In this document: positions 26,901-35,874 of the stretch, piece after piece
Numbering within the stretch: position 1 is the first letter of the stretch
Layout: each line of letters starts with the position of its first letter
Assembly: GCF_900094735.1 (NCBI RefSeq)
Contig: NZ_FMBM01000001.1
Location: forward strand, 1,116,001 to 1,180,000
DNA length: 64,000 bases
Direction: 5' to 3'
Origin: Saliniramus fredricksonii
GTDB lineage: Bacteria; Pseudomonadota; Alphaproteobacteria; Rhizobiales; Beijerinckiaceae
The notes under the pieces: generated by a model
Told to the model about the DNA's origin: nothing
What the model saw: the letters and a program-made list of their open reading frames with translations, nothing else
Database searches by the model: none
Made by a program: the position numbers and the translations under genes

Positions 26901-27565
26901 GAACATGTGGAAGGTGACGTAATAGCCCACCATCAGGAATGCGACGAGCTTCACCCCCGATTCCAGCGAGATCGCGAGAACCAGCCCGTTCTGGTGCTCC
27001 GTCGCATCGGCGTGGCGCGTACCGAACCCGACGGCGAAGATCGCCAGCACGATGGCGACCAGCAGGGCGAGATCGCCGAAGGGGGGACCATTGCGGGCGC
27101 CAGCGTCTCCTGTGCATCGGTTGCCAGAAAGACGTTCAAAGAGGAGGAGACGGCCTTGAGCTGCAGGGCGATGTAGGGCACCGAGCCGACCACCGCGATC
27201 AGGCTGACGATGGCCGCGACGCGCTCGCTCTTGCCGTAGCGCGCGGCGACGAAATCGGCCACGGAGGTAATGTTCTGTGCCCTCGCGATACTGACGATGC
27301 GCTGGATGAGCTTGTAGCCGAGCCCGATGACCAGGATCGGCCCGAGATAGACGGCGAGGAAATCCAGCCCCGAATGCGTGGCGAGTCCAACCGAGCCGAA
27401 GAAGGTCCAGGAAGTGCAATAGACGGCCAGGCCGAGGGCGTATACTGTCGCGCGCAGGCCGCCATCGAGCACGCGCTTGCCCTGCCGGTCACCCCAGAAG
27501 GCGACAGCAAAGAGCAGGCAGAGATAGATCAGGGCCGTTCCGACGACGACCCAGCCTGCGATCAT
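23985..27565 (-). pseudogene. CrbS-like symporter/histidine kinase hybrid, frameshifted
   Basis: N-terminal sodium:solute symporter-like domain (~13 helices, MIAGWVVVGTALIYLCLLF), a PAS domain (ALDHARQGITVLDSDLHLL), a HisKA box with the phospho-acceptor His in AAASHDILQPLNAAR, HATPase (NLISNAIKYT, DTGLGIP) and a C-terminal receiver (VDYHLDEGDG, KPLKP). This is the architecture of CrbS/MxtR sensors that switch cells to acetate use. At the G6 run (27081-27086, plus strand) the frame changes between TLAPAMV and PPFGDLALLVA. One extra base would give 1193 intact residues. The lesion is either a real inactivation or a sequencing error in a homopolymer. No LuxR-type partner regulator is adjacent. 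Confidence 0.85.
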
Positions 27566-27716
27566 GGCAGACGCCTTCCCCCCGTTTCAGCCGCCCCGGC
27601 TCGACTGGCGATTGCCGGTTCGACGACAGCCTAACCCGCTTGCAGCCGCAAGGCCAAGACGCATCGCAATGATGGCCGGGGGACCGGTCGCGCGACCGGG
27701 AAAGGTGCGAGACGCT

Positions 27717-28076
27717 TCAGTAGAGGCGCCCGCCGATTTTCGCGTCTTTCGCCGGCGTGATCAGGACGACTTCGCCATCGGCATCGGGCACGCCGAGAGT
27801 GAGCACTTCCGACATCATCGGCCCGATCTGGCGTGGCGGGAAGTTGACCACCGCGAGCACCAGCATGCCTGGCAGATCCTCCAGCGCATGGTTGCGGGTA
27901 ATTTGCGCGGAGGAGCGTCTGGTGCCGATCTGCGGGCCGAAATCGATGGTCAGCTTGTAGGCGGGCTTGCGTGCCTCCGGAAACGGCTCCGCCGCGACGA
28001 TCCGCCCGACGCGGATATCGACCGCAAGGAAATCCTCGAAACCGATCGATGCCTGAATTTCGTCATGCTCCGCCAT
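27717..28076 (-). CDS. tRNA-binding domain protein, CsaA-like
   Basis: 119 residues, a single OB-fold of the CsaA/EMAPII tRNA-binding class. The N-terminal FEDFLAVDIRVGRIVAAEPF and the later LVLAVVNFPPRQIGPMMSEVL (the PxxIxxxxSEVL signature) are diagnostic. CsaA is a small dimeric protein with proposed chaperone or tRNA-binding function. It is followed 32 bases upstream by the TetR gene on the same strand. Confidence 0.92.
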   Translation of the reverse strand: MAEHDEIQASIGFEDFLAVDIRVGRIVAAEPFPEARKPAYKLTIDFGPQIGTRRSSAQITRNHALEDLPGMLVLAVVNFPPRQIGPMMSEVLTLGVPDADGEVVLITPAKDAKIGGRLY

Positions 28077-28108
28077 GAGCGCCCCCGCCTTTCGCTGTCC
28101 CGCGCGCG

Positions 28109-28861
28109 TCAGATCGCTGCGGCGGGATCGCGATCCTCGCCGGGACGGTCAATCCCCGCATCCGGCCCCGCATCCGCACTGTCATCCTCACCATATCCGC
28201 CGTCACGACGGCGCCGGCGCATGCGCGCACCGCCTTCCATGATGGCCTGGCCGATCGCCCGGAACGGCGCGGTGACCCGGTGGAAATCCTCCGCACGCTC
28301 CATGAAGCGCTCTGCGCGCCCCAGTTCGCGGTCGAGCCGCGCCATGGTCTGTGCCAGTTCCGGCGCCTCATCCTCGAGCCAGGTTTCGAGCACCCGCGCC
28401 ATGGTCAGGACGGAGCCCTGCAACTTGATCGGGCCGAGGGCATCCTCGGTGGGAATATGCGCTGCGGCCAGCATGTAGCGATGCGAATTCAGCGCGACCT
28501 GGTTGAGCGCGGCGAGCGTCAGCGGCTCACGCCGCACGGCGACGGCGATGCGCCGCAGGGCGGGTTTGTAGGGTGCCAGCGCATCGAGATAGCGCATATA
28601 GACGTCGAACAGCCTTTCGCGCGCCGGCTCCCCGATCAGGTCATCGGAATTGCCGGCGAGCACGGCCATGTCGATCTTGCGGGCAAATCCGCCGAGCACG
28701 GCGCCCTTGGAGGGGAAGAATTCGCGCAGATCCGCCAGCGTCACGCCCGCCGCTTCGGCGATATCGCCGAGTTCGATGTCATCCCAGGGGCGCTCGGCAG
28801 CGAGCGCCATGGTCGCCTCGACGATCTCGTCGCGTCCCGGTTTCTTCTTGCTGGTGGCCAT
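28109..28861 (-). CDS. TetR-family transcriptional regulator
   Basis: 250 residues. The N-terminal helix-turn-helix is RDEIVEATMALAAERPWDDIELGDIAEAAGVTLADLREFFPSKGAVL in outline (residues ~9-56), matching TetR spacing. The rest is a helical ligand domain (~60-210) and a charged, disordered tail with an Arg-rich patch (MRRRRRDGGYGED). The wording FFPSKGAVLGGFARKID is typical of an alphaproteobacterial branch with unknown targets. It may be co-transcribed with the csaA-like gene. Confidence 0.87.
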   Translation of the reverse strand: MATSKKKPGRDEIVEATMALAAERPWDDIELGDIAEAAGVTLADLREFFPSKGAVLGGFARKIDMAVLAGNSDDLIGEPARERLFDVYMRYLDALAPYKPALRRIAVAVRREPLTLAALNQVALNSHRYMLAAAHIPTEDALGPIKLQGSVLTMARVLETWLEDEAPELAQTMARLDRELGRAERFMERAEDFHRVTAPFRAIGQAIMEGGARMRRRRRDGGYGEDDSADAGPDAGIDRPGEDRDPAAAI

Positions 28862-28968
28862 GCCGTTCTCCCGTCACGCTGCGCTGCCTCGACGTTCTAT
28901 GATAACGCAGCTTTGTCCTCTGTGTAGGGGATCGCGCACAAAACGCGGGCGGGTGGCTGATATGCCGA

Positions 28969-29811
28969 TCAGCCCGAAAGCGCGCCGGCGCGGTTTTTCG
29001 CGGCAGCCACGGCATCGCGCAGCAGCGGGCGGAAGCCGTTTTCCGCCATCAGCACTTCCAGTGCAGCAGCCGTGGTGCCGCCCTTGGAGGTGACATTTTC
29101 GCGCAAGGTCCCCGAAGGCAGCGGACTTTGCGCCAGCATGGCGCCGGCTCCCGCGACCGTGGCGCGTGCGAGCTTCTGGGCGAGCTCTTCCGGCAGCCCG
29201 GCATCGATGCCGGCACGGGCGAGTTCCTCCGCCAGCAGGAAGACATAGGCCGGCCCGGAGCCCGATACTGCCGTGCAGGCATCGATCAGACCCTCGTCCT
29301 CGACCCAGGCGACGACGCCGATCGCACCCAGAAGCGCATCCGCCATGGCGCGGCGCTCCTCGGCGAGGCCTGGCGAGGTGCAGGCGCCAGTGGCCCCTTG
29401 CGCGATGGCCGCCGGGAGATTGGGGATCGAGCGCACGATACCGCCGCAGCCCGGTATCGCCGCGTCCAGATTGGCGATGGTCTTGCCGGCCAGAACCGAG
29501 ATCAGCGTCGTGCGGGAATCGACCAAGGGTGCGATCTGCGGGCCGACTTCAGCGAGCACCTGCGGCTTGATCGCCAGAACCAGCGCCTCCGGCGGTGCGA
29601 TCGTATCGCTGGCAGGATTGAGCGCGACCCCCCTGGCGGCGCAGAGCTGCTGCAGATCCGGGCCGGGATGGGGATCGATCACGGTGGCGGCGGAGCCGGG
29701 AAGGCCGACCTTGAGCCAGCCTTCGAGCATGGCGCCTCCCATCTTGCCCCCTCCCACGAGCAGGAGCGAAGCAGGCAGATTCTGCGCTTCACCGATCATC
29801 GCGACAGTCAT
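28969..29811 (-). CDS. proC: Pyrroline-5-carboxylate reductase
   Basis: 280 residues. It reduces 1-pyrroline-5-carboxylate to L-proline with NAD(P)H, the last step of proline synthesis. The nucleotide-binding motif is LLVGGGKMGGAMLEGWL near the N terminus. The P5CR signature region is VSGSGPAYVFLLAEEL, followed by TSKGGTTAAALEVL. The length is standard. GGGGAGC precedes the start. It follows ybjN on the same strand with 65 bases between, a pairing seen in related bacteria. Confidence 0.95.
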   Translation of the reverse strand: MTVAMIGEAQNLPASLLLVGGGKMGGAMLEGWLKVGLPGSAATVIDPHPGPDLQQLCAARGVALNPASDTIAPPEALVLAIKPQVLAEVGPQIAPLVDSRTTLISVLAGKTIANLDAAIPGCGGIVRSIPNLPAAIAQGATGACTSPGLAEERRAMADALLGAIGVVAWVEDEGLIDACTAVSGSGPAYVFLLAEELARAGIDAGLPEELAQKLARATVAGAGAMLAQSPLPSGTLRENVTSKGGTTAAALEVLMAENGFRPLLRDAVAAAKNRAGALSG

Positions 29812-29876
29812 GGCGTTTGCTCCCCTTGTGCGCGCTGCGATCCGTCTCGTTGGCGGATGTGCGCCGAAACGCGTTA

Positions 29877-30383
29877 TCAGGCCTCACCTTCGGTCTCGAA
29901 GAGCACGCTGTCCAGTGCCTCGCGCGCGGATTTTCCCGCCCAGAGCACGAACTGGAAAGCCTGATAATGCCGCTCGCAGGCATCGATCGCCGATTTCATC
30001 AGCATTTCGCATTGTGCCCGGGCCGGCATGGTGCCGCCGGTCAGGAGCAGCGCATGGCGATACATCGCCACCTGTTCGGCGCCCCAGAGATCGAAATGCC
30101 CGACCCAGAGCTGCTCGTTGATCATCGAGACGAGATGCAGAAGCTCCGTGCGCCGGCGCTCCTGGACCCTGAGATCAAAGGCGCAGGCGATGTGCAGGGC
30201 CTCGACTTCCGGGATCCAGGTGAAGGCGATCTGATAATCGGCCCATTGCCCGGAAACCGAGACGCACATCTCGTCGGCATCGAAGCGCTCGAAGATCCAG
30301 TGCTCGTTCGCAGCAAGGCGCTCGACCTCATCGAGCGGGTGTTCGGCACGGTCTTCGTGAAGCAGCAGCGGGGTCATGGTCAT
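29877..30383 (-). CDS. YbjN domain-containing protein
   Basis: About 168 residues. YbjN-type fold, seen in segments such as ADEMCVSVSGQWADYQIAF and LLHLVSMINEQLWVGHFDLW. Family proteins are proposed sensory-transduction or chaperone-like regulators, but no biochemical role is settled. The ATG at 30383 (MTMTPLLLHED) gives the usual length. An upstream in-frame start at 30458 would add 25 basic residues with no family similarity. It is co-directional with proC. Confidence 0.82.
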   Translation of the reverse strand: MTMTPLLLHEDRAEHPLDEVERLAANEHWIFERFDADEMCVSVSGQWADYQIAFTWIPEVEALHIACAFDLRVQERRRTELLHLVSMINEQLWVGHFDLWGAEQVAMYRHALLLTGGTMPARAQCEMLMKSAIDACERHYQAFQFVLWAGKSAREALDSVLFETEGEA

Positions 30384-30782
30384 CCGTCGAAACGCGTGCG
30401 GGCGGTCGTGTTGGGCAAAACGCATCACCGATGCGCGCAGCCGGCGCGTGAAGGTCACTCAATCCCCCGGCGGTTGCCGCCGCAGGCGCGAATCACCTTC
30501 ATCTCGACTATATCCCGCGCGACTCGCGTCGATCAAAGTGCTTTCCGGGGCCGTGTGGCGTCTATCGACAGCATTCGGGGCACCTATGGCGATATCGCTG
30601 GAGGGCCGGTCGCGGCGAAATCGCGCCGGAATGCCCGCCAAATGCCTGTTTCACCGGGGCATGCACGGGCGAGGAGTCGGAAACGGAATCATGCGAATCG
30701 ATCCGCGTATCTGCAGCCGGCCCGTGCGCACCCTGCAGAAATCTGGGGACATCCGATCCGGATGTCTTTCAGGGGGCCTGCC
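30384..30782. other. 399-base intergenic region between ybjN and purD
   Basis: Lies downstream of purD and upstream of ybjN, both on the minus strand. It contains short open frames with no family character and no usable ribosome-binding site. I see no RNA gene, repeat or obvious terminator hairpin with a T tail. Confidence 0.5.
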
Positions 30783-32069
30783 TCACGCCTCCTCGCCGTC
30801 GCGCGAGAGGGCCCGCCAGCCGATATCGGAACGGCAGAAGCCTTCGGGCCAATCGATCGCCGCGACGCCGCGATAGGCCCGCTCGCGTGCCTGCGCCACA
30901 TCCGCGCCGAGCCCGGTCACGGCGAGCACGCGCCCGCCATGGGCGGCAAGCGCATTCGCGCTCTGGCGCGTGCCGGCATGAAAGACGAGGGTCTCGGGCA
31001 GCGCGCCCGCTGCTTCGACGCCACGAATGACGCTGCCGTTCTCCACCTTGCCTGGATAGCCGCGCGTGGCGAGCACCACAGTCAGCGCGGTTTCCGCGCG
31101 CCAGCGCAAAGGTGGCAGGGCGGCGAGCTTGCCGTGGGCGGCGGCCATGAACAATGTGGCGAGATCGCTTTCGAGCCGCGGGATCAGCACCTGCGCCTCG
31201 GGATCACCGAAGCGCACATTGTATTCGATCAGCTGCGGGCCTTCCCGCGTGATCATCAGCCCGGCATAGAGAATGCCGGTGAACGGCGTGCCGCGCTCAG
31301 CCATGGCGCGCAGGGTCGGTTCGATGATTTCGCGCATGACCTGCGCTTCGCGCGCCGGGGTCATCACCGGTGCCGGAGAATACGCGCCCATGCCGCCGGT
31401 ATTGGGGCCGGTATCGCCGTCGAAAGCGCGTTTGTGATCCTGCGCCGAGGCGAGCGGCAGGGCCGTCTTGCCGTCGCAGATGGCGAAGAAGCTCGCCTCC
31501 TCACCCTCCAGATAATCCTCGATCACGACGCTCGCCCCAGCCTCGCCGAGACCGCCGGCGAACATGAAATCAACCGCAGCCTCCGCCTCCGCCATGCTCA
31601 TCGCCACGACGACGCCCTTGCCGGCGGCGAGCCCGTCGGCCTTGATCACGATCGGCGCCCCGCGCCGGCCAATTTCCGCCATGGCGCGCGCGCGATCGTC
31701 GCAGCTTGCATGGCCGGCGGTGGGGATGGCGTAGGCCGCGCAGATCTCCTTGGTGAAGGCCTTGGAGCCTTCGAGCTGCGCGGCTGCGCGGCGCGGGCCG
31801 AAACAGGCGATGCCGGCATCGCTCAGGCTGTCGACGAGCCCGTCGACCAGCGGCGCTTCCGGGCCGACCACGACGAGATCGATCCCCTGTTCGTCGCAGA
31901 AGGCCCGCATCGCCGCATGATCGGTCAGCGGCAGATCGCGGTTCTCGCCCAAAGCCGCCGTGCCGGGATTGCCGGGGGCGATGAAGAGCTGCTGGCAGAG
32001 CGGGCTGGCGGCAAGGCCGTGAGCGAGCGCGTGCTCGCGACCGCCGGAACCGATCAGCAGGATCTTCAT
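30783..32069 (-). CDS. purD: Phosphoribosylamine-glycine ligase (GAR synthetase)
   Basis: 428 residues. It joins glycine to phosphoribosylamine with ATP in purine synthesis. The N-terminal domain begins [16 protein letters not shown], diagnostic of PurD. The ATP-grasp core includes [11 protein letters not shown], the PurD signature [14 protein letters not shown] and [12 protein letters not shown]. The start is set at MKILL (32069); eleven more codons upstream are in frame but not conserved. It lies downstream of bioY with 39 bases between. Confidence 0.95.
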   Translation of the reverse strand: MKILLIGSGGREHALAHGLAASPLCQQLFIAPGNPGTAALGENRDLPLTDHAAMRAFCDEQGIDLVVVGPEAPLVDGLVDSLSDAGIACFGPRRAAAQLEGSKAFTKEICAAYAIPTAGHASCDDRARAMAEIGRRGAPIVIKADGLAAGKGVVVAMSMAEAEAAVDFMFAGGLGEAGASVVIEDYLEGEEASFFAICDGKTALPLASAQDHKRAFDGDTGPNTGGMGAYSPAPVMTPAREAQVMREIIEPTLRAMAERGTPFTGILYAGLMITREGPQLIEYNVRFGDPEAQVLIPRLESDLATLFMAAAHGKLAALPPLRWRAETALTVVLATRGYPGKVENGSVIRGVEAAGALPETLVFHAGTRQSANALAAHGGRVLAVTGLGADVAQARERAYRGVAAIDWPEGFCRSDIGWRALSRDGEEA

Positions 32070-32108
32070 CGCGTCGTCTCCCGTATTGCGTGCAGCCGAC
32101 ACGCCCGA

Positions 32109-32717
32109 TCAGCTGCCGGTACGCGCCAGAGACGGATAGACCCGGTGTACGCTGCTGGCAACAGAAGCCGCCGCTGCCGCCTTGATCAGATCGCCGGGCA
32201 CGAAGGCCAGCACGCCGGTCGCCGCAATCTGCAGCGGTATCCCGGCGACGAGATCAAGCCAGGCGATGCCGCCGGCATAGATCACCACGATACCGCCCAC
32301 GAGGCTCGCAAGGAATGCCGGGACGAAGGCCCCTTCGCGCCCGAAGCGCTGCATCAGCCAGCCGATCACGAAGGCACCGATCGGCCAGGTGAGGAGGAAG
32401 CCGGCCGTCGGCTCGAGGAAGACCGGCAGTCCGCCGCGCCCGCCCGGCAGAAGCGGCATGCCCATGGCGACGAGGGCGATGAAGACAAGGACGGCCAGCA
32501 TGCCGCGCCAGCTGCCCAGCACCGTGCCGGCGAGCATCACACCGAGCGTCTGCGCCGTGATCGGCACGGGCAGGAAGGGGATCGGGATCGCCGGAACCAG
32601 GCCGAGCACCGCGATGATCGCGGCGAACAGGGCGATGTGTACGAGCTCAAGGGTGCGTAGCACTTCTTCGGGGCGTGAACCGTTTTCGGGTGGTTGCGGT
32701 TCGGGGGAGTTCGTCAT
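32109..32717 (-). CDS. bioY: BioY biotin transporter (S component)
   Basis: 202 residues, six membrane helices. The BioY hallmarks VPITAQTLGVMLAGTVLG and GFLLTWPIGAFVIGWL are present, as is the GDLIKAAAAA end. It is the substrate-binding unit of energy-coupling-factor transporters for biotin, and can act alone in some alphaproteobacteria. I see no BioR-type TTATctATAA box upstream. The N-terminal ~18 residues are polar and Pro-rich. Confidence 0.92.
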   Translation of the reverse strand: MTNSPEPQPPENGSRPEEVLRTLELVHIALFAAIIAVLGLVPAIPIPFLPVPITAQTLGVMLAGTVLGSWRGMLAVLVFIALVAMGMPLLPGGRGGLPVFLEPTAGFLLTWPIGAFVIGWLMQRFGREGAFVPAFLASLVGGIVVIYAGGIAWLDLVAGIPLQIAATGVLAFVPGDLIKAAAAASVASSVHRVYPSLARTGS

Positions 32718-32848
32718 CGCGGTCTCTTCAGACTTCCACAGGGTGTCGGGAATGCCACGGTTGCATATGGCGAGGTCGCGCCTGCGTCAATTGCCGCGCT
32801 GGTGAAATTGCGCGCGCAGCGGGCGAAATCTCCCGCGAAATGACCTAT

Positions 32849-32863
32849 CCTGATCGGATCAGG
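32849..32863. promoter_or_regulatory. Candidate operator: second CCTGAT-N3-ATCAGG palindrome
   Basis: CCTGATCGGATCAGG lies 69 bases before the MDR gene start and ~130 bases before the divergent bioY start. Its arms are identical to the palindrome before the symporter operon (5726-5740). It may control either divergent gene. Confidence 0.4.
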
Positions 32864-32931
32864 CAAGCGCATCGCACGAAAGGGTGCGCGCGCCGTGCGT
32901 GTCACATGTCGAGCGCCAAGGGAGAAACCAT

Positions 32932-33948
32932 ATGCCGACGAACCGCCGCTGGGTCCTCGCCGCCCGTCCTCAGGGGGAGCCCGTACCGGAGGATTTCCGG
33001 CTCGAAACCCGGGAGATCGACGCCTCCGCCCCGCAGGACATGGTGCTCATCCGCAACCGCCATCTCTCGCTCGATCCCTATATGCGCCTGCGCATGAACG
33101 ACGAGAAATCCTACGTGCCGCCCTATGCACTCGGCGAAACCCTGGGCGGCCAGACCATCGGCGAAGTGGTGGCCTCCGGCAGCGCCGATTTCACACCGGG
33201 CGACAGCGTCATCGGTTCCGGCGGCTGGCAGGATTACGCGCTCCTGCCGGCGAAGATGGTCCGGCGCATCGATCCCGACCGGATCCGCGCGCCGGCCTGG
33301 CTCGGCATGATGGGCATGCCCGGTTTCACCGCCTGGATCGGGCTCGACCTGGTGGGCGGCGTGAAGGCGGGCGAGACCTTCGTCGTCGGCGCGGCGACGG
33401 GACCGGTCGGCTCCATGGCCGGGCAACTCGCCCGACGCGCCGGCGCGCGCACGGTCGCCATTGCCGGCGGGGCACAGAAATGCGCGCTCGCACGCGAGAC
33501 CTTCGGCTTCGATGAAGCCATTGATCACCGCGATCCCGATTTTGCAAAGCGTCTCGCCGCCGCCTGCCCGGACGGGATCGACCTCTATTTCGAGAATATC
33601 GGCGGCGCCGTCCTCGAAGCGGTCTTGCCGCTTCTCAACGATTTCGCCCGCATCCCCGTCTGCGGGCTGATCGCCCATTACAATGAAAGCGCGTCACCTG
33701 CGGATGCGAGCCCGCTCGCGAAGGTGATGCGCCAGGTGCTGGTGCAAAGGCTTCACCTGCGCGGCTTCATCGTTTCCGACCACTTCGCCCGCTATCCCGA
33801 TTTTCTGGGCGAGGTCGCCCCGCTCGTCGGCAAGGGCGAGATCGTCGGGCTCGAAGACGTGGTCAACGGTCTGGAGAATGCGCCGCAAGCGCTGATCTGG
33901 CTGCTCGCCGGGCGCAATCGCGGCAAATGTGTCGTCGCGCTCGATTGA
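32932..33948 (+). CDS. NADP-dependent medium-chain reductase (CurA / leukotriene B4 dehydrogenase-like)
   Basis: 338 residues, zinc-free MDR family. The signature LSLDPYMRLRMND near residue 43 and the NADPH fold GAATGPVGSMAGQLARRAG near 163 place it with 2-alkenal/prostaglandin reductases such as YncB/CurA. FENIGGAVLEAVLPLL is also typical. It reduces a C=C bond next to a carbonyl using NADPH, possibly detoxifying enals. AAGGGAG precedes the ATG at 32932. Confidence 0.92.
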   Translation: MPTNRRWVLAARPQGEPVPEDFRLETREIDASAPQDMVLIRNRHLSLDPYMRLRMNDEKSYVPPYALGETLGGQTIGEVVASGSADFTPGDSVIGSGGWQDYALLPAKMVRRIDPDRIRAPAWLGMMGMPGFTAWIGLDLVGGVKAGETFVVGAATGPVGSMAGQLARRAGARTVAIAGGAQKCALARETFGFDEAIDHRDPDFAKRLAAACPDGIDLYFENIGGAVLEAVLPLLNDFARIPVCGLIAHYNESASPADASPLAKVMRQVLVQRLHLRGFIVSDHFARYPDFLGEVAPLVGKGEIVGLEDVVNGLENAPQALIWLLAGRNRGKCVVALD

Positions 33949-34026
33949 GACGGTCGTCCACGGAAAATCCCGGTCGCCCGCCCGCCGGTGATTTCATCGG
34001 CGGGCGAAACCCTCTATCCAGTCGCC

Positions 34027-35871
34027 ATGACGGCGCCCGCACTTGATTCGTCACATTCCCTCGACACGGCCCGCGCAACCATGCGCGAGACCTTCGGCTA
34101 TCCGGATTTCCGCCCCGGACAGGACGAGGTCATCGCCGCCGTGCTTGGCGGGCGCGACGTGCTTGCGGTGATGCCCACGGGCGCTGGGAAATCGATGTGC
34201 TACCAGCTTCCCGCTCTGGTGCGTGAAGGGCTCACCGTGGTGGTCTCGCCGTTGATCGCGCTGATGCGCGACCAGGTGGCGCAATTGCGCACCAACGGTG
34301 TCGCGGCGGGCGCGCTCAATTCCGCCAATGACCAGGAAGAGAACGACCGCGTGCGCGACGCCCTGCGGACTGGCGCGCTGCAATTGCTCTATATCTCACC
34401 CGAGAGGCTGGTGAATAACGGTACGGCGGAATGGCTCGCGCGATCCGGCGCCCGGCTGCTTGCCATTGACGAGGCGCATTGCGTCTCGCAATGGGGGCAT
34501 GATTTCAGGCCGGAATACGCGGCTCTCGGCGATGTCCGTCGGCGCCTCGGCGATATCCAGACCATCGCGCTCACCGCCACTGCCGATATTGCCACGCGCG
34601 GCGATATTGCCGGCCAGCTCTTCACGCAGGAGCCGACCACCTTCGTGCACGGCTTCGACCGGCCCAATCTCTATCTTGCCATGGAGCCGCGCACCGATCG
34701 CAGCCGCCAGATCCTGCGCTTTCTCGAAAAGCACCGCGGCGAGAGCGGCATCGTCTATTGCGCCTCACGCAAGGCGACGGAGACGCTCGCGCAGACGCTT
34801 TCGGACAAGGGCGTCACGGCGCTGGCCTATCATGCGGGCATCGAATCGCAGGAGCGCTCCCGCCGCCAGGACCGTTTCCTGCGCGAAGACGGGATCGTGA
34901 TGGTGGCGACGGTCGCCTTCGGCATGGGAATCGACAAGCCGGATGTGCGCTTCGTGGTGCATGCAGCCCTGCCGAAATCGATCGAGGCCTATTATCAGGA
35001 GATCGGTCGCGCCGGGCGCGACGGCGCCCCCGCCGATACGCTCACGCTCTACGGGCTGGAAGATATCCGCCTGCGCCGCACGCAGATCGAGGAATCCAAC
35101 GCCTCCGACGAGCAGAAGCGCATCGAGCGGCAACGCCTCGACGCGCTGGTCTCGCTCTGCGAGGCGCCGCAATGCCGCAGGCAGACGCTGCTTTCGTATT
35201 TTGGCGAGAGCGCCGAGCCCTGCGGCCATTGCGATCTGTGTCTTGGCGGGGTGACACGTTTCGATGCCACCATCGAGGCGCAGAAGATCCTCTCGGCCAT
35301 TGCGCGCACGGGCGAGCGTTTCGGCGCCGAGCACATCGTGGCGATCCTCGTCGGCGAGGAGAGCGAGCAGGTCCGCCGCCACGGCCATCACGGGCTCAAG
35401 ACCTTCGGTGTCGGCAAGGACCGCCCCAAACAGGCCTGGCGCTCGCTGATGCGCCAGATCTACGCCGCCGGGCTGGTGCAGATCGCGATCGATGATCACG
35501 GGCGCTGGCGCATCACGGAGCGCGGCGACGCCGTCCTGCGCGGGCGCGAGCGCATCACCCTGCGCTCGGATGTGCTGGAGAGCGGCAAAAGCGGCAAGGG
35601 CACGAAGGAGCGCCGCGCCGGGGCCATTGCCGAATCCGGAATCGCGCCGGACGATCCCGTGCTCGCCCGACTCAAGGCGCTGCGCATGCAGCTCGCCCGC
35701 GAGCAGGAAGTGCCGGCTTACGTGATCTTCACCGACCGCTCCCTCGTCGACATGGCGCTCATGCGCCCGCGCGACCGCACCGAACTCGCCGCCTGCCACG
35801 GCGTCGGTCAGGCCAAGCTTACCCGCTACGGCGATGTCTTTCTCGAGGCCTTGCGCGAAGTGCAGGCGTGA
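34027..35871 (+). CDS. recQ: ATP-dependent DNA helicase RecQ
   Basis: 614 residues. 3'-5' helicase acting in recombination and fork repair. Helicase motif I is MPTGAGKSMCYQLP (~49-62), motif II is LLAIDEAHCVSQWGHDFRPEY, and motif VI is YYQEIGRAGRDG. The RecQ zinc site follows (CEAPQCRR and CGHCDLC), then a winged helix and a C-terminal HRDC domain (LKALRMQLAREQEVPAYVIF). The start at 34027 begins just before conserved sequence; an ATG at 33988 in frame would add 13 residues. It ends 3 bases from the convergent ligase gene. Confidence 0.96.
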   Translation: MTAPALDSSHSLDTARATMRETFGYPDFRPGQDEVIAAVLGGRDVLAVMPTGAGKSMCYQLPALVREGLTVVVSPLIALMRDQVAQLRTNGVAAGALNSANDQEENDRVRDALRTGALQLLYISPERLVNNGTAEWLARSGARLLAIDEAHCVSQWGHDFRPEYAALGDVRRRLGDIQTIALTATADIATRGDIAGQLFTQEPTTFVHGFDRPNLYLAMEPRTDRSRQILRFLEKHRGESGIVYCASRKATETLAQTLSDKGVTALAYHAGIESQERSRRQDRFLREDGIVMVATVAFGMGIDKPDVRFVVHAALPKSIEAYYQEIGRAGRDGAPADTLTLYGLEDIRLRRTQIEESNASDEQKRIERQRLDALVSLCEAPQCRRQTLLSYFGESAEPCGHCDLCLGGVTRFDATIEAQKILSAIARTGERFGAEHIVAILVGEESEQVRRHGHHGLKTFGVGKDRPKQAWRSLMRQIYAAGLVQIAIDDHGRWRITERGDAVLRGRERITLRSDVLESGKSGKGTKERRAGAIAESGIAPDDPVLARLKALRMQLAREQEVPAYVIFTDRSLVDMALMRPRDRTELAACHGVGQAKLTRYGDVFLEALREVQA

Positions 35872-35874
35872 CGA

